Assembly (NCBI GenBank): GCA_025094145.1
Contig: JALLLS010000020.1
Span: forward strand, 124,001 to 188,000
DNA: 64,000 nucleotides
Origin: Spinellus fusiger
Taxonomy: Eukaryota; Mucoromycota; Mucoromycetes; Mucorales; Phycomycetaceae
Reading direction: 5' to 3'
Shown: positions 1-11,500 of the stretch, piece after piece
Layout of the letters: every line of letters starts with the position of its first letter
Position numbering within the stretch: position 1 is the first letter of the stretch
The notes under the pieces: generated by a model
What the model saw: only the letters and a program-made list of their open reading frames with translations
The model's database searches: none
Told to the model about the DNA's origin: nothing
Translations under genes and position numbers: made by a program

Positions 1-415
1 AGATAAATAATAAACAGATAGCCATTATTACATGCAAAGTGTTTTCAATGCCATATAGAAACATCTAGTACGTTCTATAGTTTGTATTCAGTAAATACAT
101 TTACACAACTCTATAAAATACATCTACTGGGGGTATATAGTTTTCTCTCTTTCTCTCTTTCTCTCTTTTGCACTCTTACTAGCCGATAAAGAAGACCTGA
201 ATGACTCTTTTCTTATCAATCGAGAGTGGTAAAAAACATAAATACTCTTTTGATTATGGATTTCTATATGGAATTGAGTAGATACCACACCATGGCTAAT
301 GTACATTACTGTATCACAAATAAAAGCATTGAGCAACCTCATCACCAGGTGACTATAAAATTCACTGTACTATGCACTCCTATACCTTTCTCTTTTTCCC
401 ACCGAGAATTCTAAA

Positions 416-641
416 ATGTTAAATCGCCCTAACACTGTCCTTGAGAAACAGCGTCATTTCCAAGCACCTTCCCAAACACCTCTTTGGTTAAAAGGCCCCA
501 GAGATAAGTTCATCGTTAGCATTGTATTTGCTGCTATTGGTGTTGGATTGGCCGGTGTCTTTGTTGGTACCGTTAAGTAAGTGAACACTTATTCCACTAT
601 AGTCTATTCTTTTTTTTCTTTTACTAAACCACAGTGTATAG
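416..641 (+). CDS. COX7: Cytochrome c oxidase subunit 7 (COX7/COX7A family)
   Basis: Small membrane subunit of mitochondrial respiratory complex IV. The 54-residue frame starting at 416 has the family layout: a short polar N-terminus, the PLWLKGPRDK motif (residues about 22-31) that precedes the helix in COX7/COX7A proteins, then one hydrophobic helix rich in Val, Ala and Gly. Two 3' ends are possible. Unspliced, the frame stops at 578-580. Alternatively GTAAGT at 577 is a donor, with a branch-like TACTAAAC and an acceptor at 633-634; the spliced frame then stops at 639-641 and changes only the last residues. The branch site is unusually good, so I favour splicing. Family assignment rests on motif and size; no presequence is expected or seen. 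Confidence 0.8.
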
Positions 642-3600
642 AATGTCCAAGGGCACGAAATAACTATGAACAGTTGAGACACTGTCTCCAATGCTGAATA
701 AAGAGCAAAAATAAACAAGTAAACTACTTTATTGGAGATCTAGATTGAGGAGAAATATGCGAACTCTATAGGGTATCAAGTATTTTATGCTATGAGATAA
801 TGCGCGTTCTTTATTAAGCCTCAAGATCACAAACAGAGCCTTCTTCTTTCTTCTCTAATTGAAAACATACATCTTCAACTTGCATTAGCCTTGTTGAGGA
901 TAGAAAAAGAAGAAATGAACAATAAGAACTGGTATTCTTTTATGAAAACATAAAAAAATGAATGTCTGTTATTATCTCATACTAATAGATAATAAAGAAT
1001 AATTAGAGTGAAAGTGTATAAAGAGACGGTCTAGTTCTTTTGATAAATGAAATATTCCATTCATAAGGTGAGATATGTTACAGTTTTATTGTTAAAGAAC
1101 ATACATTAAACTTTAAAGATAGACATCTTTATAATAAAGGATCTATAGATGAGTCATGTTAAATGACAGTTATTTATTAAAATACGTACAAAATACTATG
1201 AGATGCTTTAGAAATACTGTCTTGAGCTTCTATTGAGTATTTTTTACTATTAAACAAAAGTAGAATAAGAGATACGTTTACTAAACTCTTTGATTGAATG
1301 TAATGCAATGCAAAATACACTCTAGTAATTACATTATGCTTTTGACTATAAAAAAAGAGATTTATTATAGCCCCCTCTTTTTTTTTTCTTTTTTTTTTAA
1401 AAAAAATAAACAGTATATTTCTTTATCAATGATTCATCATCAATTACAGTAATAAATCAATTGTATTGGAATAGTGGTTCGTAGCCACACTTTCTATCTT
1501 GTTTTGTGCCTTTTAATCATAGTCAAAATGAAGGAAGAAACTAAATCAGTGCTATACAGTAATTCTTTAGTTATTTATTGTAAAATACATTATCTTCCTC
1601 ATATTATTCTTAACTAAAGCATCGTATATCTGCCATTTCTCCTTCATGCATTTATTGCATACAAGCACTCCTCACCACACAGCTCACATAAACACTAAAA
1701 TGACAAACACCCAAAGAAGCATGAGTACACACTTAAGGACTTTTCTGGCTTTTAAGCAGTGATACCATTTCCCTTTTATAGGACGACGTTTTAAAATCAA
1801 CAGGTTTGTGGATATCCAAATCATTATTTCCTTTTGTAGAATAGTTCAATATCAAATTGTATTATCAATAGAATAGTGTTGATGAATAGTATTGTTTATA
1901 ATAATAATATAGATAACACCATCCATTAATATAGATACACACAATATTCAAGAATAACTCCAAGTCTAAAATAAATTTTGCTTATTCTCCAATTTGAATA
2001 ATCCCATGGTTGGGTCTTTTAGGTATTTTGTCATAGAAATAAGGGCATAGCAATAGATATCAATTTAATCATGAGCTTTATTATTATTATGAACAGAGTT
2101 CCTCCCACTATTATCACATCTCTCCCGTGTAGAAGAAGAGAAAAGTGATGAATTAGACAATGACTGAGAGGTGGTGCCTGAAATTGAGAAAGTCTGCAGA
2201 AAGGAACCTCTTTAGACATTGATATGGACAAGACAAAGTGTATCATAAAAGAATTCACCAATGTTTTACCAGCCCAAAGAAAGCATACAAAAAAGACATT
2301 GATTGGTAGCACCCTAAAGATTTATCTTTTTCACCCTCTCTATGAGGATATCTTCTATTTCTGATCCCTTGTTTACTACAAAACACAAACAGAGAGAGAG
2401 AGAGAGAAGTACAGCAAGTTCATCCGAGAACACCTACTGCATACCAACAGACACACCTTCCTGTGATGTTATTATTTTCCCTTGGAAAACACATTTCTAT
2501 GCATATAGTTCAAGGTGAGTATTCAAGGTATCAGATGATAGGTGTCAATTTAATGTTTGATCCAAGATCAACTGTTTTGATCACTCTACAGAATCTGTAA
2601 CAAATACACCTTTAACAGTGCTATTCACCCCTACTATGAGCTTAACGATAGCACATTATGTTAAGAGAATATCAATGGCTGAGTTCCAATAGTGAAGTAA
2701 TTCTGGTTTTCTTTTTTCTTTTTATAGTTATTTTTATAATGCTCCATTGCAAGGTTAATATAGATTGCTAAAATAGGAATTCTAGGGTTAAAATAGTATA
2801 TTTAGATATTGAATATAAATTTAAAACACCTTAACCAATAGAAATGATATAATTTGGTGTCCCGCTTATTTTCTTCTACATCTCAGACATCTCCAAGTGT
2901 ATCAATAAAAGGTGTAATTCAAGACAACCAAACTAACGAATGGCTTTTATAATTCAGGTTGGGACCCTAATGACATAATACCATCATCTTTATAATAATA
3001 GAAAAGGTACATTTGTGGACCAGTAAAAAGGTAGAAAAGATAGAAAAGGCAATGAATCTTCAAAAGATGAAGTTGAACTCATTGGTAATGGTTTAAGAAA
3101 GAGAATAAATCACAGACTATCGTGAGAATATAGCATTGGATGCTAACATGTCTTTATTGAACCAAAGTAAGAAAGATTCATATTAAAGAGTGCTCAGATA
3201 GTGTTCAGATATTTCCAAGGGCTTATTTTGAATCTTTGAGAATAGACATGTTATTGTATGACAGAATATGCCGTTGATCTTTGGTTCTGTTATGAATTGA
3301 CAGGAAATGACCCAATGGAGGCCAATGAATGATAAACTGAATAGATGCTACCATGGCCATCTCTTTATTAAATGAAAGTTACCTACAAAATGAGGAATAT
3401 CAAAGTAACAGGCCATTGACTGCATATTACACCTGTAGTGAGTTACTGATGCCTCTTTATCACCTGTAACAAGGATATTCATCTCCTACCTACATTCTTA
3501 TTCTCTGTTTTATCAAGTCAATTACCTATTCCTTTATAACATATCTTAATCACATGGTAGTGTGGATCAATCATGGAGATCCATCTTTCTTGTCATTTCC

Positions 3601-4168
3601 TTTTTGCTTATCAATCATTACTCGTGTTTCTTTCTTTATTTATACATGGAGATTGAGAGAGGGATTGGTAGTCTCTTCAAGAGAAAAGCAAAAGAAGAAC
3701 GCCTGCAGGTTAGATGCAAAAAAGACAAAATAAAAGAAGAGTCAAATGAATTGACTTGGAATTCTTGTCTGGTCTGTGCCTTGAATGTAGTGAAGAGAAG
3801 AGAACCGGGCATGCTAGCTGTGTCTATGCAAGATCAGGAGATGCACAAGATCCACTACACTACGATGATTGGACAGTCATTCTGGTGCAGCCTCGAGCTA
3901 TCTGCACATACATTCGATAGCACACTCCAATATAATCTATTGATCTTTAAAGGAGTATTACCTTGAGCACTGACTATTTTTCCCTCTTTCTATAGGATAA
4001 AGAAAGTAGACAGTATAAGCAAGTACAAAAGAAAAAAAAACAAGTACCAAAATAAACAAATAAACAAACAACAATAAAAACAACACTAACAGCAACAGTA
4101 GCCATCTTTACCTTTCATAGATAACTTTGTTTACAAACCTTTTTTCTTCTTCTTCTTTCTCACTCAAC
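642..4168. other. AT-rich intergenic region, no convincing gene
   Basis: About 3.5 kb with many stops in all frames. It holds a T-tract joined to an A-tract (about 1378-1407), one copy of a dispersed repeat (about 1735-1920), a short GA-rich run near 2393-2408 and an open stretch at 3562-3966 in two overlapping frames that I cannot assign. The last 100 bases, before the ATG at 4169, are A-rich and then TTCTTCTTC-rich and look like a promoter and leader. No tRNA or rRNA was recognised. Confidence 0.6.
1735..1920. repeat. Dispersed repeat, copy 1 (partner near 22345-22570)
   Basis: Shares blocks in the same order with the segment near 22345-22570: TTTTCTGGCTTTTA, TTTAAAATCAA, TTTCCTTTTGT-GAATA and a CAATATCAAATTGTATTATCA block, ending in a TTTATAATAATAATATAG-like tail. 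The copies differ by small gaps and substitutions, as expected of an old dispersed non-coding element such as a MITE or a solo terminal piece. Ends and target duplications were not resolved by eye. Confidence 0.65.
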
Positions 4169-4763
4169 ATGGGCTGCTGTTCTTCTCGACCTATAGAGGA
4201 ACAGGATGGTATGACAATGGCTGTGTCTTCTACATTACCAGAGCAATGTAGGTCATGCACTCCATGTAGCAGTGGATGCTGACAGAAACGACACTTTCAT
4301 TTATTTTCTAGTCACTCAAACAACCACCCATACGTCTCCTCATGAGCAGCCATCACTCGACCATAAGCCTGTTCAACCCACACCCATTACCAAAGTCAAC
4401 CCTACACAGACAGAAACTCCCTCTACCAAGGAAGCCTTCCCTGAAAAAGGCACAGAGAAAGAGTTCAATGACACCCAAGACAGTCCATGGACTATCCAGG
4501 TCCGCCTATCAACCACAGCACAAGATATTCAGATCTCCATCCCTATGAAAGCACCCTACATGACTGTAGAAGGCCTCCATCAGCAATTAGAACCTCATAT
4601 TCAGCCTGGCTATCTTGTCAAGTGTATCTACCTTGGCAAACTACTGCCAAATGACATGATGATTTTACCAAGCACAGAGAATCCAGTGGCCAAGCATGTA
4701 TGTCTTTTGATACAAAGAGACAGTGTTCTTCAGGCCATGGTCTATAAGAACACACAGGCCTAA
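4169..4763 (+). CDS. Putatively lipidated ubiquitin-like fold protein
   Basis: Exons 4169-4247 and 4312-4763 (64-nt intron, phase 1 kept) give 176 residues. The N-terminus MGCCSS fits N-myristoylation at Gly2 with palmitoylation of Cys3 and Cys4, so the protein probably sits on membranes. Residues about 30-75 are a Pro/Thr-rich linker. The last 90 residues look like a ubiquitin fold: a beta hairpin (WTIQVRLSTTAQDIQISI), a helix (TVEGLHQQLEPHI) and the IYLGKLLPND turn typical of ubiquitin-like domains. There is no C-terminal Gly-Gly and no CAAX box, so it is probably not a conjugated modifier. It is reminiscent of UBTD-type (MGxC plus C-terminal ubiquitin-like domain) or Dsc3/DUF2407-type proteins, but the N-terminal half matches neither. 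Function unknown. Confidence 0.7.
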
Positions 4764-5132
4764 GACTGTTGTTGGCTGCTTATCCAAAAGGGCGACCATG
4801 AGATAAATAGTGCGCATTAGTGTAGAATTCCTGTACTTGTTTTTGCACTGCATTTAATCCTTATTTTTCACACTTCTCCTACTTGCTCATTATTTTCTGT
4901 CTTTTGTAAAATAAGGCTCGAATTATACTGGCTATTATTTCGCCTTATGAAAACACACAAGAACAAGAACAAAAACAAAACCTTCTATGTATTCATGTAG
5001 TTAGTGTTGTTGTTATTGTATCGATCTATTTATTGGCGGGAGGGTGGGTGCAAGGCAAGGCAAGGCAATGATGAAATGAATAAATGGATGAATGGATGAA
5101 TGGATAAATGAATGAATAAACCACTGAATGCC
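4764..5132. other. Convergent 3' intergenic region
   Basis: About 370 bases between two converging genes. It contains A-rich stretches and a short array of GAATGAATGGATAAATG-like tetranucleotide steps (about 5070-5120). No coding signal was seen. Confidence 0.5.
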
Positions 5133-6762
5133 TTAGGAGAGTTGGAGAGAATGAAATCCTTCGGGTACTTGCCCAAGTTCTTCTCCGAGTCTTTCTGAAT
5201 ACTTCTCCAGATCTGTCCATTCCCATCAATACAACAATGGATAGGAGTAGATAGGAGTAGATATAGACACACCATGGAGGTAAGTATAAAAGTAGGACAT
5301 GGAAAGGGAGACATTTACCCACTGGCTTTCGTTTCCTCAGTAAATACTCTGTCACCTTTTTGGGGTTCATACGCTCTTCTTTATTGAACTTGAGACGGAC
5401 CTGTGTGCGTGTTCGACCAGGAAGAAGAACCGACATCATCTGGAAGTCAGTGCCAAACTGTGAAAGAGCCTATTCACTGAAGCTGAGTGTCTATTGCATG
5501 CCATTGGACCTACATCAAAGAACAGTTCTGTCTCTACGGCATCCCATCGCCTGCTGAAGCACCTTTTTCCATAAGTGTTGCTGTTCACTAGTCGAGACAT
5601 TGAGCTTTCTTCTACAACCTCCATAGATGAGTAGTCGTTCTTCTCATGGTCAGTGTCCCGATGAATCACCAGTGAGTCTGTGTCGACTACAATCCGGCCA
5701 TTCACAAGGCGTACTTGAGGTGCATTGGATCTGTTTTCTGTGGTGAATCTCTACTGTCGACGCTCTTACTTACGATTCTTCTAATACAGGTCCATTCATA
5801 GACTGTTTCTGCTGTTCAGCTGCTCTTTCCTCTGCCAACTTCTTCTCATGCTCTTTTTCCTTTTGTTTTCTTTCTGCTTCTTCTAGACTCGCTCCTGAGA
5901 GACTGTCCAACTCCAACTTTTTCTTCATCTCTTCTCTTCTCTGCAACTCATACTCCTTGAATGCCTTTGATACCACACCCACACCTGTATCAGCAGTGAA
6001 GGACGAAATGGGGGCATCAAGAAAAGCAATCTGCATTGGATCGCTGCCAAACTCCTCTAGTGTGGTAAGAGGGGCAAGTTCTTTCATGCGTTTTGCAAGC
6101 ATTCTGTTCTTGATTGACTTGTAGACAGGTTCTTCTGGTACAGGTGCCTGTGGTGTGGGTTCGCTGATGGTGGTGGGTGTTCCAATGGAGATGCCAATCC
6201 CAATAGCTGTGCCCTTGTCTTTTTTCTTGGTTTTGGTGTTGGTGTTGGTGGTGTGTTTAGTAGTAGTAGTAGTGGCAGCAGCAGCAGAAGTGACGGTGGG
6301 TTTGCTGCTACTGCCTACGACAATACTGGTACTAGCAGAAGTACTAGCAGAAGTACTAGCAGAAGTACTAGCAGCAGCAGAAGTAACGGTGGGTTTGCTG
6401 CTACTGCCTACGACAATACTGGTACTGACTTTCTTTGGTCTTCTTACAACGTCTGTCTTTGGCTTCACCACTCTAGGCTTCTTTGGCTTCTTTGGCTTCT
6501 CCCTTGCTGGCTCTTCTACTATCTCTGTAGGTGTCTCTTCCATGTCTTCATTCTCTGATAATAACTTTCTTTTCTTTATAGTTGACTCGTCTTTATAATC
6601 AGCATCCTCATAGCGATCCTCTTCTTCGTCCATAACACGGGTATGGTCATCCTCTTCTAGTAATTCCTTTTCCATTTCATTTCTTTCTTTCTCTTTTGAG
6701 GTCTTTGGGGTCGTTTGCTTGGGAAGCACTGCTGCTAGTGTGTAGGAAATACGATTGCACAA
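5133..6762 (-). CDS. BDP1: TFIIIB subunit B'' (Bdp1)
   Basis: RNA polymerase III initiation factor that joins Brf1 and TBP on tRNA and 5S promoters. Exons (minus): 6762-5774, 5730-5514, 5469-5319, 5212-5133; introns of 43, 44 and 106 nt, phases consistent. The C-terminal half carries the Bdp1 signature: APQVRLVNGRIVVD, then a SANT/Myb domain containing RRWDAVETELFFD, joined across the 44-nt intron to ALSQFGTDFQMMSVLLPGR, and then TQVRLKFNKEE and a KRKPVD tail. The N-terminal part is acidic, then Lys/Pro-rich, and holds a duplicated Ser/Val-rich block. The start is uncertain: the first in-frame ATG is 6675-6673 (449 residues), but the frame stays open upstream past 6762 and a short 5' exon may be missing. 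Confidence 0.88.
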
Positions 6763-7279
6763 TCCAATAGGCGCCCTTATCTTTGACCCAAAATTTTTCC
6801 ATTATTTCTGTCCAATCACACTCCATCTAACATTCAAGGGGTGTGGAGGACTCTCTCCAGAGAGATGGATCCATCCCTTGAGGCAGAGAACGTCATGAAT
6901 TCAAGAGACAAAACAACAAGACAAGAGGTCCTTATGGATCCACAGACACAAGGGGAGGTTGGAAGAGCAAAAGGTGTTTTTATGGGTGACGTTTCTTTTT
7001 TCTCTTAAAAGTAGAGCAATTCAATATCTTGGTAAATAAAATACCACTTGCATAAAGAGACATCCAAAAATATAAATATAAAACAGAGGAGAGATTGGGC
7101 GGTGATGAAAAAGAAGACCAAAGTGGATCACTTGTGACAAGCATCAGTGCTATTCCTTGATAGAAACATCCATCGACACCATTCTCCAATAAATCAGATC
7201 CACACACTCTTTCTCTACACTAGGGAAAAAAAGAAGAAAAAAGGTCACATATAAAAACACAGCCCCATGCCTAAATACC

Positions 7280-7331
7280 ACCTCTTCCTCTTCCTCTTCC
7301 TCCTCTTCTTCCTCTTCCTCTTCTTTATACC
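7280..7331 (+). promoter_or_regulatory. Pyrimidine-rich leader of URA5
   Basis: An almost pure CTTCCT/CTCTTC tract of about 50 bases ends just before the ATG at 7332. Such CT blocks directly upstream of start codons are common in highly expressed fungal genes and mark the transcription start or leader. Its role here is inferred. Confidence 0.45.
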
Positions 7332-7985
7332 ATGAAAGACTACCAACGTGAATTCATTGAGTTTGCGCTTGCCAATCAAGTCCTCCGCTTTGGATCCTTC
7401 CTTCTCAAGTCAGGACGCACGTCTCCCTACTTCTTCAATGCTGGCCTCTTCAACAGCGGAAAGACACTCAATGACATTGGCCGCTTCTATGCTGCTGCCT
7501 TTTTAGATGCCAACTTTGACTATGATCTTTTGTTTGGACCTGCCTACAAGGGCATTCCCCTGGTGTGTGCTACTGCCGTGGCCCTCTCCACACACCATGC
7601 TGTGGATGCTCCCTTTGCCTTTAACCGCAAAGAAAAAAAGGACCACGGCGAGGGAGGTGATATTGTGGGCACGCCTCTGAGTGGCAGGGTGGTGGTGGTG
7701 GATGATGTGATTACAGCAGGCACAGCGATCAACGAGTCCATTGGCATTATTCGCAGCAACAAGAGTGTTCTGACAGGTGTGCTGGTGGCTGTGGACAGAG
7801 CAGAAGTGGCTCCTGATGGCTCTGGAAAGAGTGCTATTCAGAGCATCCAAGAGGCCAATGATGTTCCTGTGCGTGCGATTATTTCCATGGATCACATCAT
7901 TGAGTACATGCAGGAGAAGGGCACCTATGAGAAGGAACTGGCACTGATGAAGGAGTACAAGGCACAGTATGGCATTTTTAAATAG
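7332..7985 (+). CDS. URA5: Orotate phosphoribosyltransferase
   Basis: Fifth step of de novo pyrimidine synthesis: orotate + PRPP to orotidine 5'-phosphate, in the cytosol. Intronless, 217 residues, the usual length. The frame shows the family's N-terminal FALANQVLRFGSFLLKSGR segment, the GPAYKGIPL loop, the basic FNRKEKKDHGEGG loop that covers the active site, and the PRPP-binding signature VVVVDDVITAGTA (residues about 118-130). The ATG at 7332 directly follows a pyrimidine tract and gives the canonical N-terminus. It is divergent from BDP1, with about 570 bases between the coding ends, and lies upstream of DHX37 and the uracil-catabolism gene URC4 on the same strand. Confidence 0.97.
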   Translation: MKDYQREFIEFALANQVLRFGSFLLKSGRTSPYFFNAGLFNSGKTLNDIGRFYAAAFLDANFDYDLLFGPAYKGIPLVCATAVALSTHHAVDAPFAFNRKEKKDHGEGGDIVGTPLSGRVVVVDDVITAGTAINESIGIIRSNKSVLTGVLVAVDRAEVAPDGSGKSAIQSIQEANDVPVRAIISMDHIIEYMQEKGTYEKELALMKEYKAQYGIFK

Positions 7986-8553
7986 ATAAATAAATAAATA
8001 AATAGAAAAGGCGGCTGCTCGTATTAAGAAAAAGAAAAAGAAAAAAAGACACTTCTTTACCTGTCAACTGTCGGGGATAGAGACCAGGTGTGTGTGTGTG
8101 TGTGTGTGTTACATGGAAACCATGAATCCGATCTGTTGATAGAATAGGATTGGCTGGAATGCCCTCTTATTGATGATAAAAAGGGAATATAAACCCCATT
8201 TAGAGATAAAATAACCTAATAAAGTCACCATTCAATGTCTTTGCATTCATGTCACTCGTGTGCTCTCTATTCAACACCAAGGTACTACTATTAAAAGAAA
8301 AGGTAGGACAAGGACAGCGTGTAGGATGTATTCTCTTCTTCTTCCTCTTCTTCCTCTTCTAATTAACTGCCTACAAGAGAAGGAAGAGTGAATAAGAGTA
8401 GAAATCCCTGCTACTGTTCACTCTTCTGGCCACGGACCTTAACACCCTATTTGTGACTGCTACTTGGTCGGTAGCACCAAAGTATCTTATGCGAATCTGC
8501 CAGGAAAAATTTTCCTCTTTCTGAACAGACATCTCGATCCACTCTAGGCTCTC
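7986..8553. other. Intergenic region between URA5 and DHX37
   Basis: Contains a TAAATAAATAAATA run directly after the URA5 stop, a GT microsatellite near 8090-8109 and a CTTCTTCCTCTTC tract at about 8335-8360 that may belong to the DHX37 promoter. No gene seen. Confidence 0.5.
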
Positions 8554-11500
8554 ATGGGAAAAGCACGACAGAGACAAAAGAGAGAAGTAAGAGCAGCCTT
8601 TCTGGAAGCAGCTCAAGAAAGAGCAGCCCAAAAAGAAGCCAATGAAAACACAACAACTCCAGACAGTGACCCGTCAAAGAAGTAAGACAAGCATACAAGC
8701 ATAGATACGTAGATACGTAGATACGTAGATACATACAAAAAGAAAGGCCTCCTAGACACCACTGACTGACTGACTGACTGACTGACTCTCTCTCTCTCTC
8801 TCTCTCTATCGACAGTGCTGCCAAAGCTCCTGTTCATGCTCCACCTCCTGTAGGACCTTATCCATCTATTGTCACTGTAGAAACTCATTCTTGGAAATAG
8901 GTCAAACACTTGTCAAAGAAACAGCAAAAGAAGCTCAACAGTTATATTGTAAGCGCCGTGCTCTTCCCTTTCTTTTTCTTTTTCTTCCAACAACACTAGA
9001 CACGCATTGATCTTAAGAGGGTGTCTGCTGATAGGACCAGAAACTGAAGAAAGAAGCAAGAGAGGGACTTATGGATAAACTTTCGTAAGTCGTCTTGGGG
9101 GATGAGTGTAAAGAGAAAAGAGACTCATGAAAAAATAATAAAATGAAAATATAAACAGCCACTCTTCCTGGTCCTCTGATCTACTCAAGTCTTCCAAACT
9201 CATTGGTCGCTCTGGACAGACATTGAGGGAGAAACTACGACAGACCCTGTTGGAGCAAAAGGCAGGCATGGACACTTCAGAAAAGGACATTCGATTGGTA
9301 GTAGAGACAGAGGTTGATGAGGAAGATGTGGAGACGATGGAGGTGTTGGCAGCATTCAACACATTTCATGCCAGTGTGGAGACACCTGTCCCCAGTCAGT
9401 TTGGCAGTGCATTGAGGCAGACAACAGAGGGCCCTGCACTTCCTCTGGTCAAAAGAAAGAGAAAGAAGAAGGCTGTGAGTAGAATGGATGGAAGGTGTAG
9501 AGGACTGACTCTTATGGGTGACAGTCTACCATTCCAGCCTCTGCCAAGAAGAAGTATCAGCAAAGAGTTGGCGTAGAGTCAGACGACTCCTTTGATAGTT
9601 CAGACTCTGCAAATGATTCTGATTCTGAGGAAGAAGGAGGAAGAAGAGTGAGACCCTCCATAGTGGAGGAGTGTGTTGGATCTGGAGTGACTGCTATGGA
9701 AGAAGTGATAGAGGCAGCAAAGAATATCACAGTGCCACTTATCCAGAGAGAAGAAGAGGTGGATGAGGTCAAATTACAGCTGCTGAAGAGCAATAGAGAG
9801 GGTGATTTGAGTACGGACAAGGCGAAAGTAAGGATCCAAGGCTATTTACCAAGACCACTCATGTCTGTTCTCTTCTGGATAGCATTTCTTTGTTACTGTA
9901 GATAGAACCAAGGAGATCAGAGAAGCCCGTCTCCAGCTTCCAGTCTGTGGTGAGGAACAGGTAAACCCCATACACCAAGGGACAAATAAATCACAAGAGA
10001 CTGAATGACTCTATAGGTGATTATGGAGGCCATTAGAAACAACACAGTAGTCGTGATCTGTGGTGAGACAGGCTCAGGAAAAACAACACAGGTGCCTCAG
10101 TTTCTATACGAAGCAGGCTGGTCTCATCCTGACAGTGGTAAGCTCCCCTTGTTCTTGGAAGAAAAAGACACTCACTCACGCTTCCTAGACAACCCTGGTC
10201 TTATTGCTGTTACCCAACCACGCCGTGTGGCTGCTGTCAGTATGGCCAAGCGTGTTGCTCATGAACTGAATCTCACTGACAAGCAAGTCTCTCATCAAGT
10301 AAGCCCATAACAAGGATGCATGGTGTTCACTCTTTATAAGATACGTTTTGATGTCACCACAACCGATGAGACACGCATTAAATTCATGACAGACGGTGTT
10401 CTTTTACGTGAACTCTCCCAAGATCTACTATTAACAAAGTACTCTGTGATTATTATTGATGAGGCACACGAAAGAAACCTCAACACAGACATCCTGATCG
10501 GTGTTGTGAGCAGAGTATTGAAATTAAGAGCAGAACTGAGCCGTGAAGACAGACAAAAGATAAAGGTAAAGGCAACAGATCCATGCACTTTTTCTTTTTT
10601 CTTTTCTTTTCTTTTTCTTTACAGCCCACCTCATGTGTTTTTCCACAGCCTCTTCGTGTAGTTATTATGTCAGCTACTCTTCGTGTATCTGACTTTACTC
10701 AAAACTCTTCTCTTTTCGCCACCCCTCCTCCTGTGATTAATGTGAATGCACGTCAATACCCTGTAAGTACTTCCTACATGCACCTACATGTGCCCTCTAG
10801 AGAGTGCTGGAGAAGACACCTTACTCACCCATCGTAGGTGTCTGTTCATTTCAACAAACGTACACCCGATGACTATGTAGCAGAGGCATTTAAAAAAGTA
10901 TCCAAAATCCATGAGCGTCTGCCTGAAGGAGGTGTGCTGATCTTCCTCACAGGTCAAAATGAGATCCAACATTTGTGCAAACTTCTTCGTCAGAAATACC
11001 CTGCTCTTCCACCCAAGGCAGCTGTGGAGGAACACAGGCGTATACAAAGGGCAACAGAATTAGAATCAAAACAGACAATAGCACTCCCTGAACAAAGTAG
11101 GTAGAGAAGAAGAAGAAAAAGAAGAAAAAGGAGGAGCCGTTCTATTCATCCTCGACTCTATTAGCTGCTATTGAGAATGAAGAGATTGTCCTTGGTGAGA
11201 ACCAGGTAGAGGACTTTGATTTAGAATCCGACGAGGAGGACAGTGATAGTGACCTTGGATTTGATGATGATGAACTTGTTTCTGTGAAAGAAGGTAGGAA
11301 ACAAGGAAAGAAGATGGAGTCCACAGGCTTATTCTTCTCCTTCTCTTCTTAGCACCCTTGCATGTTCTGCCACTGTACTCTTCTCTGCCTACAGAAGCAC
11401 AATTGCGTGCATTCCAGCCTCCTCCTGAAGGCACTCGTCTCTGTGTGATTGCTACTAATGTTGCAGAGACATCTGTCACTATTCCTGGCATTCGCTATGT

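Noticed and set aside
3562..3966. 134-codon open frame on the plus strand
   Set aside because: It begins with GTG rather than ATG, has no family match, and overlaps a second, equally protein-like frame. Kept only as a finding for the Cys/His frame.
6155..6598. 147-codon plus-strand frame, Val/Leu-rich
   Set aside because: Antisense shadow of the Lys/Pro/Ser-rich BDP1 linker; the composition is explained by the other strand.
9811..9905. Donor GTACGG at 9811 for DHX37 exon 6
   Set aside because: It keeps phase but loses the conserved FFVTVDR lead-in; the 9828 donor with the 9882 acceptor restores it.
10320..10661. Continuous frame through the DHX37 intron at 10566-10648
   Set aside because: Reads into the pyrimidine tract of an intron; the family requires the splice to [12 protein letters not shown].
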